Shown here: positions 6,370 through 14,548 of the stretch, piece by piece | How the letters are laid out: every line of letters begins with the position of its first letter | How positions within the stretch are numbered: position 1 is the stretch's first letter | Assembly: GCF_048066115.1 (NCBI RefSeq) | Contig: NZ_JBLTYX010000001.1 | Span: 124,001 to 188,000, forward strand | Direction of reading: 5' to 3' | DNA length: 64,000 nucleotides | DNA from: Niveispirillum sp048066115 | Lineage (GTDB): Bacteria > Pseudomonadota > Alphaproteobacteria > Azospirillales > Azospirillaceae | Program-made: the position numbers and the translations under genes | Notes under the pieces: model-generated | Seen by the model: only the letters and a program-made list of their open reading frames with translations | Database searches by the model: none | Told to the model about the DNA's origin: nothing

Positions 6370-8600
6370 GCCGCCTGCCCGCCACGATCCCCGATCAGGA
6401 CCTGCACGCGGCCGTCACGGTCGATGCCCATGAACTGTCTATCGTCCTTGGCCTGCATGTTCGCAGCATTCAGCGCCGGGCGACCACAGAGGCTTGGCCC
6501 GCCCAGGCCCTGACCGTGAAGGGCGGGCAGAAGGATTTCTATTCCGTCCCCGACCTGCCCGACGACGTCCAGCGCGCATTGGTGCGGCATCGCCTGAAGG
6601 AAGCCCAGCCGGCGACGGTCAGCGAGGTGCGCGGCACCGCCACGGCGCCGGCCGCGTTGATGAAGGATTGGCAGCGGGACGTGATGACGGCCCGGCTGGC
6701 CATCCTGGCGGAAATCGACCGGCAGGTCAGCGCGGGCGGCAGCCTGAACAAAGTGGTTGACGGGCTGGTGACGCTGTCAGAGCGGGGCGAGTTGCCGGCC
6801 GCGCTTCAGGGGCTGGTGAAGGCCGCCAATGCCAAGTCTGGCGAGACGCGGACGCTGTCGCGGCGGACCATCATGCGGTGGCGCAAGGACCAGCGGGAGG
6901 CGGGCAGCGTGGCGCCCAAGGAAGCCTCGCATACGGGCTGGACCCGGCTGGTTGAGGTGCTGTGGCCCACCCATTCGTCGGTGCCGGCCGTGCACCAAGC
7001 CGTGTGCGCCGAGCTGCGCCGGCTGGGCGAGGTTGAGCCCACGCTTGACCAGGTGCAGCGGTTCGTGACCAGCGAGGTGAAGCCGTGGGCGGCCACGTTC
7101 CTGCGCCTGTGGCAGCAGCCGAGGCCGCAGAGCATCCCGCAGGTGCATGAACAGTTGGGGGACGAGCTGCCGGACGGCTGCCCCATGCCCTCCCTGGAAC
7201 AATGCCGGCGCTTCCTGGCCAAGCTGGACATCGTGACCCGGAACAAGGGCCGCATGGGGGCGATGGCGCTGCTATCCGTCAAGGGCTTCAAGCGGCGCAG
7301 CACCGACAAGTTCCAGCCCCTGGATATCGTCACGGCCGACGGCCACACGTTCAAGGCCTGGATACAGCACCCGGCGCACCCGATGAAGGCGTTCTGCCCC
7401 GAGGTGGTTACGGTCGAAGATGCCAAGACTCGGTACGTGTTCGGGTGGAGCATCGGCCACGCGGAAGCCACCCATGTGGTCATGGACGCGATCCGGAACG
7501 CGGTGGAGACGCTGGGGCAGTTCGCGATCTTCTACAGCGATAACGGTTCGGGGTTCGTGAACGAGATCGTGGCCGGCCCGGTCATCGGTATGCTGGCCAG
7601 GGTGGGTGCCACACCGCAGAACAGCACCGGCGGCCGGGCGCAGGCACGCGGGCGGATCGAACGGTTGCAGGGATCGTGCCTGAAGCGGGCCGCCCGCGAA
7701 CTGCTGACCTATCGCGGCCGGGACATGGACCGTGAGGGTGCCAAGGCCATTGAAAAGCGGGTGGAACGCGCGCTGAAGGCCGGGGAGCGGCCCAAGTACC
7801 TGATGACCTTCGCCGAGTTCCGCGAATGGCTGGGCGAGCAAATCGCCCGGTACAACCACCGGCCCCATTCGGCCCTGCCCAAGACGACGTGCCCGCACAC
7901 GGGCAAGGTCCGCCACCAGACGCCGCATGAAGCCATGGACGCGGCCATTTCGGCCGGCTGGCAGCCGATGATGCTGCCGCCCGAAATCACCGACGATCTG
8001 TACCGGCCGTATGAGGAACGCAGAACGTTCCGGGGCGAAGTCACCCTGCCGTGGGGGCGTTACTTCGCACAGGACCTGGTCGGGTTCGGTGGGCAGATGA
8101 TGCGGGTCGGATACGACATCCATGACGGGTCCCGCGTGTGGGTGCGCGACCAGGAAGGCCGCCTGGTTGCCATTGCCGAGCGTGACGGCAACGTCATCGA
8201 CCACCATCCGGTAACGGCGGTGGAGCATGCCCGCGAGAAGCGGGCGGCGGGGCAAATCCGGCTGCTGGAACAGCATATCAACGACCGGCTGGTGGAACGC
8301 GACGGGTATCACGCCGTCGAAAGCGCCCAGGCGGCCGGGCCGACGGTGGACGAGCTGGCGGCGGCCGAGGCGGAGTTCGACCGGCTGGAAGCGCCGGCCG
8401 TGGCCCTGCCCGCGCCCGTGTCGGCCGGGCGGCCCGTCTTCAACGACGATGAAGAGTGGGGCCGCTGGGTTGTCGCCCATCCCCACCTGGCCACCGCCAT
8501 GGACAAGAGCCGGCTGGCCAACATGGCCCGCGCCAACGGTTCGTTCCGGCTGCTGCTGGACGATATCGCCGACGCCGAAATCGAAGCGGCCTGCGCCTGA
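6366..8600 (+). CDS. MuA-like DDE transposase
   Basis: A 744-aa transposase that should catalyse strand transfer at the phage ends for both integration and replicative transposition. The N-terminal region has the MuA-type DNA-binding domain (ELSIVLGLHVRSIQRRA and QKDFYSVPDLPDDVQRAL, residues about 20-80). The catalytic core carries Asp325 (TADGH), Asp392 (YSDNGSG) and Glu432 (GRIERL); the first two are 67 residues apart as in MuA, while the Glu is closer (40 rather than 56). RYNHRPHSALP follows the core, as in many integrase-fold transposases. The C-terminal tail, where MuA contacts MuB, is rich in Ala/Glu. All catalytic residues are present, so the prophage is probably transposition-competent. 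Confidence 0.92.
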   Translation: MSRLPATIPDQDLHAAVTVDAHELSIVLGLHVRSIQRRATTEAWPAQALTVKGGQKDFYSVPDLPDDVQRALVRHRLKEAQPATVSEVRGTATAPAALMKDWQRDVMTARLAILAEIDRQVSAGGSLNKVVDGLVTLSERGELPAALQGLVKAANAKSGETRTLSRRTIMRWRKDQREAGSVAPKEASHTGWTRLVEVLWPTHSSVPAVHQAVCAELRRLGEVEPTLDQVQRFVTSEVKPWAATFLRLWQQPRPQSIPQVHEQLGDELPDGCPMPSLEQCRRFLAKLDIVTRNKGRMGAMALLSVKGFKRRSTDKFQPLDIVTADGHTFKAWIQHPAHPMKAFCPEVVTVEDAKTRYVFGWSIGHAEATHVVMDAIRNAVETLGQFAIFYSDNGSGFVNEIVAGPVIGMLARVGATPQNSTGGRAQARGRIERLQGSCLKRAARELLTYRGRDMDREGAKAIEKRVERALKAGERPKYLMTFAEFREWLGEQIARYNHRPHSALPKTTCPHTGKVRHQTPHEAMDAAISAGWQPMMLPPEITDDLYRPYEERRTFRGEVTLPWGRYFAQDLVGFGGQMMRVGYDIHDGSRVWVRDQEGRLVAIAERDGNVIDHHPVTAVEHAREKRAAGQIRLLEQHINDRLVERDGYHAVESAQAAGPTVDELAAAEAEFDRLEAPAVALPAPVSAGRPVFNDDEEWGRWVVAHPHLATAMDKSRLANMARANGSFRLLLDDIADAEIEAACA

Positions 8601-8624
8601 GCGCGCGGCCCTGACGGAGGAAAC

Positions 8625-9356
8625 ATGCGTACCACGGAATTCGTACAGACCAGCGGCGTGAAGACTTACCTGGCCGCCGTGTCCAAAGCGCAGCAGCGCG
8701 GCGCCCGTGAAGCCGGCTGGATCGCCGTGAAGGGCGAACGCGGCCTGGGCAAGACGCGGACCCTGCAATGGTGGGCCATCCGCCAGAATGCCGCGTACCT
8801 GCGGTTCAAGGCGGACTGGACGTCGCGCTGGATGCTGGAAGAGCTGGCCAAGGAATTGGGCCTGTCGGCCGATGCCTGCCGCAAGCAGGACCTGTTCACG
8901 CGCATCGCCATGCTGGTCAAGACGCAGCAGACCATCATCGTCGTGGACGAGATCGAGCTGTTGAAGGTGCGGGGCAAGATCAAGCTGCTGGAGACGCTGC
9001 GCGACCTGTCCGACCTGACCGAAACCGAGGTTGTGATCGGCGGCGACGAAGCCGGGATCGGCCATGTCATGCGCCACGATCAGTTTTCGTCCCGCGTGGC
9101 GGCCATGGCGCAGTTTGGCCTGGCCGTCCAGGCCGATATCCGCCTGATGTGCGACAAGCTGGCCGAGGTCAGCATTGATGACGGGCTGGTTGGCGAAATC
9201 CTGCAACAGTCGGGCGGGTACCTGCGCGAAGCCAAGAACGCCATTGCCGAGGTTGAACGCTGGGCGGCAGCAAACGGCACGAAACAGGTGAAGCTGGCCG
9301 ATATGGCCGGCCGGGCGCTGTGCGCCGGCCGGTCCCGCCGCCGGGGGGCCGCGTGA
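8625..9356 (+). CDS. MuB-like AAA+ ATPase, target DNA activator
   Basis: A 243-aa ATPase with Walker A GERGLGKT (residues 37-44) and Walker B IIVVDE (104-109). It corresponds to MuB, which coats target DNA, recruits the transpososome and gives target immunity. The C-terminal SGGYLREAKNAIAEVERWAAA forms the helical subdomain of this AAA+ group. It lacks the long N-terminal DNA-binding extension of Mu MuB, as in many B3-type phages. The RBS GGAGG lies 7 bp before the ATG. It follows the transposase by 24 bp, and its stop overlaps the next start (TGATG). Confidence 0.9.
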   Translation: MRTTEFVQTSGVKTYLAAVSKAQQRGAREAGWIAVKGERGLGKTRTLQWWAIRQNAAYLRFKADWTSRWMLEELAKELGLSADACRKQDLFTRIAMLVKTQQTIIVVDEIELLKVRGKIKLLETLRDLSDLTETEVVIGGDEAGIGHVMRHDQFSSRVAAMAQFGLAVQADIRLMCDKLAEVSIDDGLVGEILQQSGGYLREAKNAIAEVERWAAANGTKQVKLADMAGRALCAGRSRRRGAA

Positions 9357-9901
9357 TGGCGGCCCCGTCCCTCGCCCTGCTGCGGATCATGGCGGCCGAA
9401 CCGGACCGGCGCTGGACCCTGTTGCAGCTTGTGGCCGCATCGGAGCTGTCGCAGGACGAGCTGTCTCCCCTGCTGCAATGGTTGCGGCTGGCGAAGCTGA
9501 TCGGCCGGAACCCGCGCCAAATCTACACCATCACCGATGCCGGGGCGGCCTTGGTGGCCATCTCCCCCACCGAACCGAAGGTGACCAAAACGGACCTGCG
9601 CAGCATGGTCTGGCGTGCCCTGCGGATGCAGCGCAAGGCCAGCGTCACCGAGCTGCTGGACGTCATCGGCCAGCCTGCAACGGATACCACCCGGCGCCAG
9701 GTGCGGGCCTATCTGACCAAGCTGTGCGGCACCGACCTGCTGGGCATTTCACGGTTCAAGACGAGGACGGGCGAGCGGCTATACCAGCTGCTGCGCGATC
9801 CCGGTCCCCTGGCGCCCGTGGTCACCAACAAGGGCCATGTGATCGACCCGAACAATGGTGGCCTGCCGCTGCCCCTGGCGGAGGTGGCCCATGCAGCCTG
9901 A
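9356..9901 (+). CDS. Winged-helix-like early protein
   Basis: A 181-aa protein starting in the TGATG overlap with MuB. Two winged-helix-like segments can be made out: ALLRIMAAEPDRRWTLLQLVAASELSQDELSPLLQWLRLAKLIGR with IYTITDAG (about 8-65), and a second beginning MVWRALRMQRKASVTELLDV (about 80-150). It probably binds DNA, but I do not recognise a named family. Position after MuB suggests a role in replication or early regulation. It overlaps the next gene by 11 bp. Confidence 0.6.
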   Translation: MAAPSLALLRIMAAEPDRRWTLLQLVAASELSQDELSPLLQWLRLAKLIGRNPRQIYTITDAGAALVAISPTEPKVTKTDLRSMVWRALRMQRKASVTELLDVIGQPATDTTRRQVRAYLTKLCGTDLLGISRFKTRTGERLYQLLRDPGPLAPVVTNKGHVIDPNNGGLPLPLAEVAHAA

Positions 9902-10220
9902 GGCCACCTGGATCGCGGATATGCGGATGGCCGTGGACCGTCTGGGGTCCATCAAGGCACTTGCCGACCATCTGGGCTACAGCCGCACGGCGGTCAGCCT
10001 GGTGCTGTCAGGCAAGTACCAGAAGGACACCGCCAAGATCGAAGCGGCCGTGCGGGCGCGGCTGGCGCAGGTGCCATGCCCCTTCCTGGGCGAGGCGATC
10101 AGCGGCGGGGACTGTGTGCAGCACCAGGACCGGGCGGAGCCGGCGGCGGGCACGGATGAGTTCCAGCACTGGCGGGCCTGCATGGCCTGCCGCGTCGGCC
10201 TGGGCAAGGTGGCGCCATGA
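9891..10220 (+). CDS. Small HTH regulator with C-terminal cysteines
   Basis: A 109-aa protein with an N-terminal lambda-repressor-like helix-turn-helix (GSIKALADHLGYSRTAVSLVLSGKYQKD, about 17-45) and a C-terminal cysteine set (VPCPFLGEAISGGDC and ACMACR). The cysteines could bind a metal or an Fe-S cluster. Similar small proteins occur in the early region of Mu-like phages. The ATG at 9891 overlaps the preceding gene, and the stop overlaps the next start (ATGA). Confidence 0.65.
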   Translation: MQPEATWIADMRMAVDRLGSIKALADHLGYSRTAVSLVLSGKYQKDTAKIEAAVRARLAQVPCPFLGEAISGGDCVQHQDRAEPAAGTDEFQHWRACMACRVGLGKVAP

Positions 10221-10453
10221 GCGACGGCATCGCCCGCTACCTGCCTTGGAGCTGCGACCAGTTCGTGGAGTGGTGGAGCGATGGTGCCCACCATGCCGGG
10301 CGTCTCACCACCTGGCGCGGGCCGCGTCCGGATGGGCTCTACGTTCTGACCGCGCTTGAGCGCGTCGGTTCGCGCCTGGTGATGGTCACCCTTCTCAGCG
10401 GTGAGCCCGCCCGGCCCGAAACAACCATTCGGGAGGTGGCCCGCTTTGCGTAG
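10217..10453 (+). CDS. Hypothetical early protein
   Basis: A 78-aa protein of unknown function, coupled to the preceding gene by a 4-bp ATGA overlap. Rich in Trp (PWSCDQFVEWWSDGA), it ends in a predicted helix (ETTIREVARFA). No family recognised. Confidence 0.5.
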   Translation: MSDGIARYLPWSCDQFVEWWSDGAHHAGRLTTWRGPRPDGLYVLTALERVGSRLVMVTLLSGEPARPETTIREVARFA

Positions 10454-10562
10454 CCGCCGCCCGATCTGGCGCCGCGTCCCGCGACGCCTTTCCCCCTGGC
10501 TGATCGCTTGTGCGGCAGCCGTTCCCTTCGTCTTGGCATGCATTGAAAGGACGCATCCATGA
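10446..10562 (+). CDS. Possible 38-aa membrane peptide with TTG start
   Basis: A frame from TTG at 10446, preceded by GGGAGG at about 10-bp spacing, runs to a TGA at 10560 that overlaps the next gene's ATG. The peptide has a strongly basic start (LRSRRPIWRRVPRRLSPW) and one hydrophobic stretch (LIACAAAVPFVLACI), like a single-pass membrane peptide. It overlaps the end of the previous gene by 8 bp, so it tiles the operon exactly. Expression is not shown; the rare start codon keeps confidence low. Confidence 0.3.
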   Translation: MRSRRPIWRRVPRRLSPWLIACAAAVPFVLACIERTHP

Positions 10563-11428
10563 GCCCCCATCCCGACGCCGTCACCATCGGCGGCGCCCAG
10601 TACCTGCGAAACGCCAAAGGCGATTTGCAGGCGCTTGCCAATATCTCGCCCATCGACCTGCTGATGGATGAGATGGTGCGGAAATGCACGGCCTACGCCG
10701 AGGATATCTCGGCCGAGCTGTCCCGCTTCCAGCTGCATGTCTATGCCGATATCGCCGCCTTCGACGCGCTGCTGGCGCAGGAATACGGCGTCACGCAGGA
10801 CGGGGAAAGCAAGGGCAACCGTACCTTCACGTCGCTCGACGGCTGCCGCCAGATCAAAGTGCAGGTCGCCGACCGCATCCAGCTGGGACCCGAGCTGCAG
10901 ATCGCCAAGCGCCTTCTGGACGAAATGATCCTGGCCCGCGCCAACAAGGAAGGGGCGGACACTTTCCTGGTCACGCTGGTGACGCAGGCCTTCAAGGTCG
11001 ATCAGGAAGGCAAGGTCGATGTCGGCGCCATCCTGGCCCTGCGCCGGATGAAGGTGGCGGACCCGAACTGGGAGAAGGTCACCAACGCCATCGACGGCGC
11101 CGTGCGCATCATCGGCACCAAGCGCTATGTCCGCTTCTACCGCCGCACCGACGCCAACGGTGATTGGCAGATGGTGCCGCTAGATATCGCCAAAGCCATT
11201 CCGACCCCGGCTGATACCGACCGCCGCAGCCTGCGCCGGTCGGTGGAAGAGGCGCGGGAGCTTGCCAGCGTGGCCGCCACCTACCTCTTGGATGGCGCCC
11301 CGGTGACGGCCCTGGATCGGTTGCACGCGGCCATCGTGGCGCTGGGCGGCACGGGGGTCAGCAACGAAGACCGCGCCATCTGGGCGGCCAAGTTCGGCGC
11401 CCCCGTTCCCACCGCTGACGCTGCCTGA
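10559..11428 (+). CDS. DUF3164 family phage protein
   Basis: A 289-aa protein resembling the DUF3164 family, which is common in the early region of Mu-like phages and has no established function. The family signature region is PIDLLMDEMVRKCTAYAEDISAELSRFQLHVYADIAAFDALLAQEYG, followed by GCRQIKVQVADRIQLGPELQIAKRLLDE. The ATG has GAAAGGACG upstream. The C-terminal 70 residues appear variable. Its conserved place after MuB suggests replication or host takeover, but this is inference. Confidence 0.75.
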   Translation: MSPHPDAVTIGGAQYLRNAKGDLQALANISPIDLLMDEMVRKCTAYAEDISAELSRFQLHVYADIAAFDALLAQEYGVTQDGESKGNRTFTSLDGCRQIKVQVADRIQLGPELQIAKRLLDEMILARANKEGADTFLVTLVTQAFKVDQEGKVDVGAILALRRMKVADPNWEKVTNAIDGAVRIIGTKRYVRFYRRTDANGDWQMVPLDIAKAIPTPADTDRRSLRRSVEEARELASVAATYLLDGAPVTALDRLHAAIVALGGTGVSNEDRAIWAAKFGAPVPTADAA

Positions 11429-11443
11429 TCGGGAGACACCACC

Positions 11444-11875
11444 ATGACCGACAACACCAAGCGCCCGCGCGGCCGCAGCCGCCGCAGCCCGGAAAACGTC
11501 ACCGTCGACAACTATGTCGGCCAGCGCATGCGGCTGCGTCGCGGTCTGCTGGGCATGAGCCAGGAAGTCCTGGCCGAACGCCTCGGCATCACCTTCCAGC
11601 AGGTGCAGAAGTACGAGCGCGGAGCGAACCGCGTCAGTGCGTCCCGCCTCTGGGACCTGTCGCGGGCGCTGGATGTGCCCGTGTCGTTCTTCTTCGACGG
11701 ACTGGATGACATGGAGGGCGGCGCTACGCCCGCCGCCGAGCCCGATATGAAGCGGTGGCAGCTGGAAACGGTCCGCCGCATGGACAAGTTGCCGGAAGCC
11801 CAGCGCAAGGCGGTTTTCAATCTGGTGGCCACCATTGCGAACGAGTTCGGTGGAGGTAGCGATGCAGACGCCTGA
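11444..11875 (+). CDS. XRE-family regulator
   Basis: A 143-aa protein with an Arg/Pro-rich tail at the N-terminus, then a Cro/C1 helix-turn-helix (VGQRMRLRRGLLGMSQEVLAERLGITFQQVQKYERGANRVSASRL, about 25-70) and the motif LSRALDVPVSFFFDGLDD, which is typical of alphaproteobacterial XRE regulators. The C-terminus is helical. It sits between DUF3164 and the acyl carrier protein, on the lytic strand, so it is probably a second phage regulator rather than the main repressor. It overlaps the next gene by 14 bp. Confidence 0.75.
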   Translation: MTDNTKRPRGRSRRSPENVTVDNYVGQRMRLRRGLLGMSQEVLAERLGITFQQVQKYERGANRVSASRLWDLSRALDVPVSFFFDGLDDMEGGATPAAEPDMKRWQLETVRRMDKLPEAQRKAVFNLVATIANEFGGGSDADA

Positions 11876-12140
11876 CAAGGTCGCCATCGGCCTGTGGCTG
11901 GCATCCTACCTGGGTGACAAGGTCGGTAATCGGCCCGTCTCCCCCAGTCACCTCATCCAGGCTGACCTGGGTCTCGACAGCTTGGACAGTGTCGAACTGG
12001 CCATGGCTCTCGAAGAGGAATTCCGGATCGATATCCCGGATGACGAATGGGAGGACGGCCCCGACCGTACGGTGGATGACGTGGTCGAGCTGGTTGCCGC
12101 CAAGCTGGCGGCGAAGGGAGGCGGCCATGTCACAGCATGA
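11862..12140 (+). CDS. Phage-encoded acyl carrier protein
   Basis: A 92-aa acidic protein with the acyl-carrier fold: helix 1 (PDKVAIGLWLASYLGD), the loop, then LGLDSLDSVELAMALEEEF with Ser40 of the D-S-L motif as the 4'-phosphopantetheine site, DIPDDEW, and helix 4 (TVDDVVELVAAKLAA). ACPs tether acyl chains in fatty acid, lipid A or polyketide synthesis. A housekeeping AcpP has a very similar motif but lies in fab operons; here the gene is in the middle of phage early genes with a good GGAGGT site. No ketosynthase or acyltransferase is nearby, so it would have to act with host enzymes, be an acyl donor decoy, or serve as a binding partner. Confidence 0.8.
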   Translation: MQTPDKVAIGLWLASYLGDKVGNRPVSPSHLIQADLGLDSLDSVELAMALEEEFRIDIPDDEWEDGPDRTVDDVVELVAAKLAAKGGGHVTA

Positions 12141-12477
12141 GGCGCACAAAGCCCAAACGTTGGCGCAGGCCACGGACCTGAAGAAGAAGCTTCTGACGGT
12201 CATGGGCAGCCACTTCACGGGCACCGGCGAAGGTGCTTTCAGCCCCGAGGTCGCACTGTCCGCGCTGGGTTCGGCCACTCTGGACCTGTTCATCTACATG
12301 CGTCAGCTGGGCGCCCCTGGGTGGCTGCTGAACGACCTGGCGCAGGTCACCGACACCTACTTCGTCCACCTGTCGGAACAGATCGCGGCCGTCGCCGCCG
12401 GGAAGGCCGTCACCGTTACCGACGTGACTGTGAAGCTGCGCCGTACTGCGGCGGCGCAAGAGGAAGGGAGGGGATGA
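12127..12477 (+). CDS. Hypothetical helical protein next to the ACP gene
   Basis: A 116-aa protein, mainly helical, with no recognised family. It begins inside the last codons of the ACP gene (overlap 14 bp), so the two are translationally coupled and may act together. It is preceded by AAGGGAGGCGGCC. One segment (ATLDLFIYMRQLGAPGWLLNDLAQVTDTYFVHLSEQI) is moderately hydrophobic but not a clear membrane helix. Confidence 0.5.
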   Translation: MSQHEAHKAQTLAQATDLKKKLLTVMGSHFTGTGEGAFSPEVALSALGSATLDLFIYMRQLGAPGWLLNDLAQVTDTYFVHLSEQIAAVAAGKAVTVTDVTVKLRRTAAAQEEGRG

Positions 12478-12478
12478 C

Positions 12479-12775
12479 ATGGCTACCAATACGCTCCCGA
12501 TCCCCGCCGTCCATTCCGCCGTCCCCGTCTACGCGGCCGGGACCCATGCCGGCTTCTGGAATGACCCGCTGCCGGACCCGGCGATCAATGACCATCGGGT
12601 GCTGATCAAGGCCGGGGACGGGACGTCCGTCACCTGCTGGCTGTCGGATGATGGCCAGGGGCCGCGCCTGCATTTCGACGGCTGGTCGGAGTTGCTGCAC
12701 CTGGCCGAGGCCATGAAGCAGCGCGGCCGGCCCGATGTTCTGACCTTCCTGCCTGTGGGGGACACTTCATGCTGA
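12479..12775 (+). CDS. Hypothetical early protein
   Basis: A 98-aa soluble protein of unknown function, starting one base after the previous stop (GGAGGGGATGACATG). Beta-rich core with VLIKAGDGTSVTCWLSDDGQGPRLHFDGW, then a helix. It overlaps the ParB-like gene by 7 bp. No family recognised. Confidence 0.5.
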   Translation: MATNTLPIPAVHSAVPVYAAGTHAGFWNDPLPDPAINDHRVLIKAGDGTSVTCWLSDDGQGPRLHFDGWSELLHLAEAMKQRGRPDVLTFLPVGDTSC

Positions 12776-13611
12776 AGGCTTCCGATTACGGCGCGGTGCC
12801 GTGCCCCGACCTGGGCGCCCGACCCGTCCTGACCTGGATCGCGTTGGACTTGCTCTGGGTAAACGAAGAGTATCAGCGGTCAATCTCATCCGATGGCCGG
12901 GCCAATATCGGCCGCATCATTGAAAAGTTCACCTGGTCCCGCTTCACGCCGCTGATGGTGGCCGAGTGTGAGGATGGGCGTTACGCGGTTATCGACGGCC
13001 AGCACCGGTTCATCGCGGCGCAGGCCCATGGTGGCATTCCCGAATTGCCATGCGCCGTCGTGGAAGCACCCGCCATCAACGATCAGGCCAGGAGCTTCCT
13101 GGCCATCAACAATGATCGTGTGCGGGCGACGTTCTTCCAGCTCCATCATGCCGGCGTGGCGGCGGGGGAGCCGGATGCCCTGCACCTCAACGATATCTGC
13201 CAGCAGGTAGGGGTGATCGTCCCCCGCAACAACCTTTCCAGCAAGGACTGGCAGGCCAAGCATCTCCGCTGCCCCGGCATGGTCCTTGAGCTGGCTCACC
13301 GCCATGGAGACAAGCCGGTCCTGGCCGCGCTCCGCGTCGCTGTTGCCGCTGCCAAGCGGCATGGCGAAGCGGCGCGGGGCAGCATCATCCGGGGGCTGGT
13401 TTCCCTCTTCGTGTCCGCACCGGATGCCGACGAAGCCCGCCTGGTGAAGGTGGTGGCCGATAGGCGTGGGGTCGAGTTCGAAGACGCGGCCCGGACCTAT
13501 CGGAAGATGTTCGGGGGCAATGCCGGCACCGCACTCCAGGCCGCGATCGCGCGTGATTACAACAAGGGGCTGGCCACTGATCGGCGCATCCCCGAGCGGG
13601 CGGAGGGCTGA
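12769..13611 (+). CDS. ParB/sulfiredoxin-fold domain protein
   Basis: A 280-aa protein whose residues about 20-110 form a ParB-like domain: DLLWVNEEYQRSIS, IIEKFTWSRFTPLMVAE, then YAVIDGQHRFIAAQAHG, the DGQHR motif of this fold (nucleotide-binding in ParB, nuclease in some phage relatives). The C-terminal part is helical and unrecognised. No ParA, plasmid partition system or obvious parS is in the prophage, so a nuclease or regulatory job is more likely than partitioning. It precedes the Gp37/Gp68-type gene by 2 bp. Confidence 0.65.
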   Translation: MLKASDYGAVPCPDLGARPVLTWIALDLLWVNEEYQRSISSDGRANIGRIIEKFTWSRFTPLMVAECEDGRYAVIDGQHRFIAAQAHGGIPELPCAVVEAPAINDQARSFLAINNDRVRATFFQLHHAGVAAGEPDALHLNDICQQVGVIVPRNNLSSKDWQAKHLRCPGMVLELAHRHGDKPVLAALRVAVAAAKRHGEAARGSIIRGLVSLFVSAPDADEARLVKVVADRRGVEFEDAARTYRKMFGGNAGTALQAAIARDYNKGLATDRRIPERAEG

Positions 13612-13613
13612 TC

Positions 13614-14546
13614 ATGGGTGACAAGACCGGCATCAACTGGACGGACGCCACCTGGAACCCCATCGTGGGGTGCAGCGTCCATAGTCCGGGGTGTAAGTTC
13701 TGCTATGCCATGCGTGAAGCCGCCCGGCTGGAACGGATGGGCGTGGAGAAGTACGCGAGCCTGACCCGGATCGTGAACGACAAGCCCGTGTTCAACGGCG
13801 TGGTCCGCCTGGTCCCCACGGCCCTGGACCAGCCGAGGCGCTGGCAGCGGCCCCGGCGCATCTTCGTCAATTCCATGTCGGACATCGCCCACCCCGCGTT
13901 GCGGCAGGGCGATTTCAACGCGGTGCTGCTCGCGATGGAGGAAGCGCCACACCATGTCTACCAGGTGCTGACGAAGCGCCCGGACGTGCTGCTGGAACGG
14001 CTCACGGCCTTCTTTCAGAGCGACCAGGCCGAACCGCTTTTCTCCCCGATCTGGTGGGGCGTGTCTGTGGAAGATCAGCGCCGGGCGGATGAAAGGCGGG
14101 AGGCGGCCGCCGCCCTGGCCGCGCAGGGCTACAAGGTTTGGGTGAGCTATGAACCGGCCATCGGGCTGGTGGAGTGGGAGGGTTGGGAATTCATTTCCGG
14201 CCTGGTCAGTGGCGGCGAAAGCGGGCCGGAAGCGCGGCCGTCACATCCAGACTGGCATCGCGAAGCCCGCGACTGGTGCGCCGAGCATTCCATTCCGTTC
14301 GACTTCAAGCAATGGGGCGAGTGGGCGCCCGGTGAATGCGCGCCAGGGCCGCAGAAGCGCACGGAACGGGCTGCTTGGCTGACAGACGATGAATGGTGGT
14401 TCAACGAAATCACGCCCAAGACAGGTGCGGAGATGCACTGCGACGACGGGCCTGACGTCTGGCGGTTCGGTAAGGGGGCATCCGGCCGGATGCTTGATGG
14501 CCAGGAGCATGACGGGTTCACGCAAGCCTGTAAGCCGAGAGCCTGA
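13614..14546 (+). CDS. Phage Gp37/Gp68-type protein (DUF5131)
   Basis: A 310-aa protein of the Gp37/Gp68 family found in many phages and mobile islands. The family start TGINWTDATWNPIVGC and the cysteine motif GCSVHSPGCKFCYAM (Cys-x6-Cys-x2-Cys) are clear, followed by IFVNSMSDIAHPAL, YQVLTKRPD, WWGVSVEDQ, WVSYEPAIG and FDFKQWGEW. The fold is related to radical-SAM-like barrels, but the biochemical role is not established. Relatives are often next to a three-Cys-motif partner (TcmP); I see no such partner here, the neighbours being a ParB-like and a DUF2786 protein. Confidence 0.8.
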   Translation: MGDKTGINWTDATWNPIVGCSVHSPGCKFCYAMREAARLERMGVEKYASLTRIVNDKPVFNGVVRLVPTALDQPRRWQRPRRIFVNSMSDIAHPALRQGDFNAVLLAMEEAPHHVYQVLTKRPDVLLERLTAFFQSDQAEPLFSPIWWGVSVEDQRRADERREAAAALAAQGYKVWVSYEPAIGLVEWEGWEFISGLVSGGESGPEARPSHPDWHREARDWCAEHSIPFDFKQWGEWAPGECAPGPQKRTERAAWLTDDEWWFNEITPKTGAEMHCDDGPDVWRFGKGASGRMLDGQEHDGFTQACKPRA

Positions 14547-14548
14547 CC

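Noticed and set aside
7272..9206. 644-codon open frame opposite the transposase and MuB
   Set aside because: It is the antisense of two clear genes; in GC-rich DNA such frames stay open through codon bias. The translation is low complexity with no domains.
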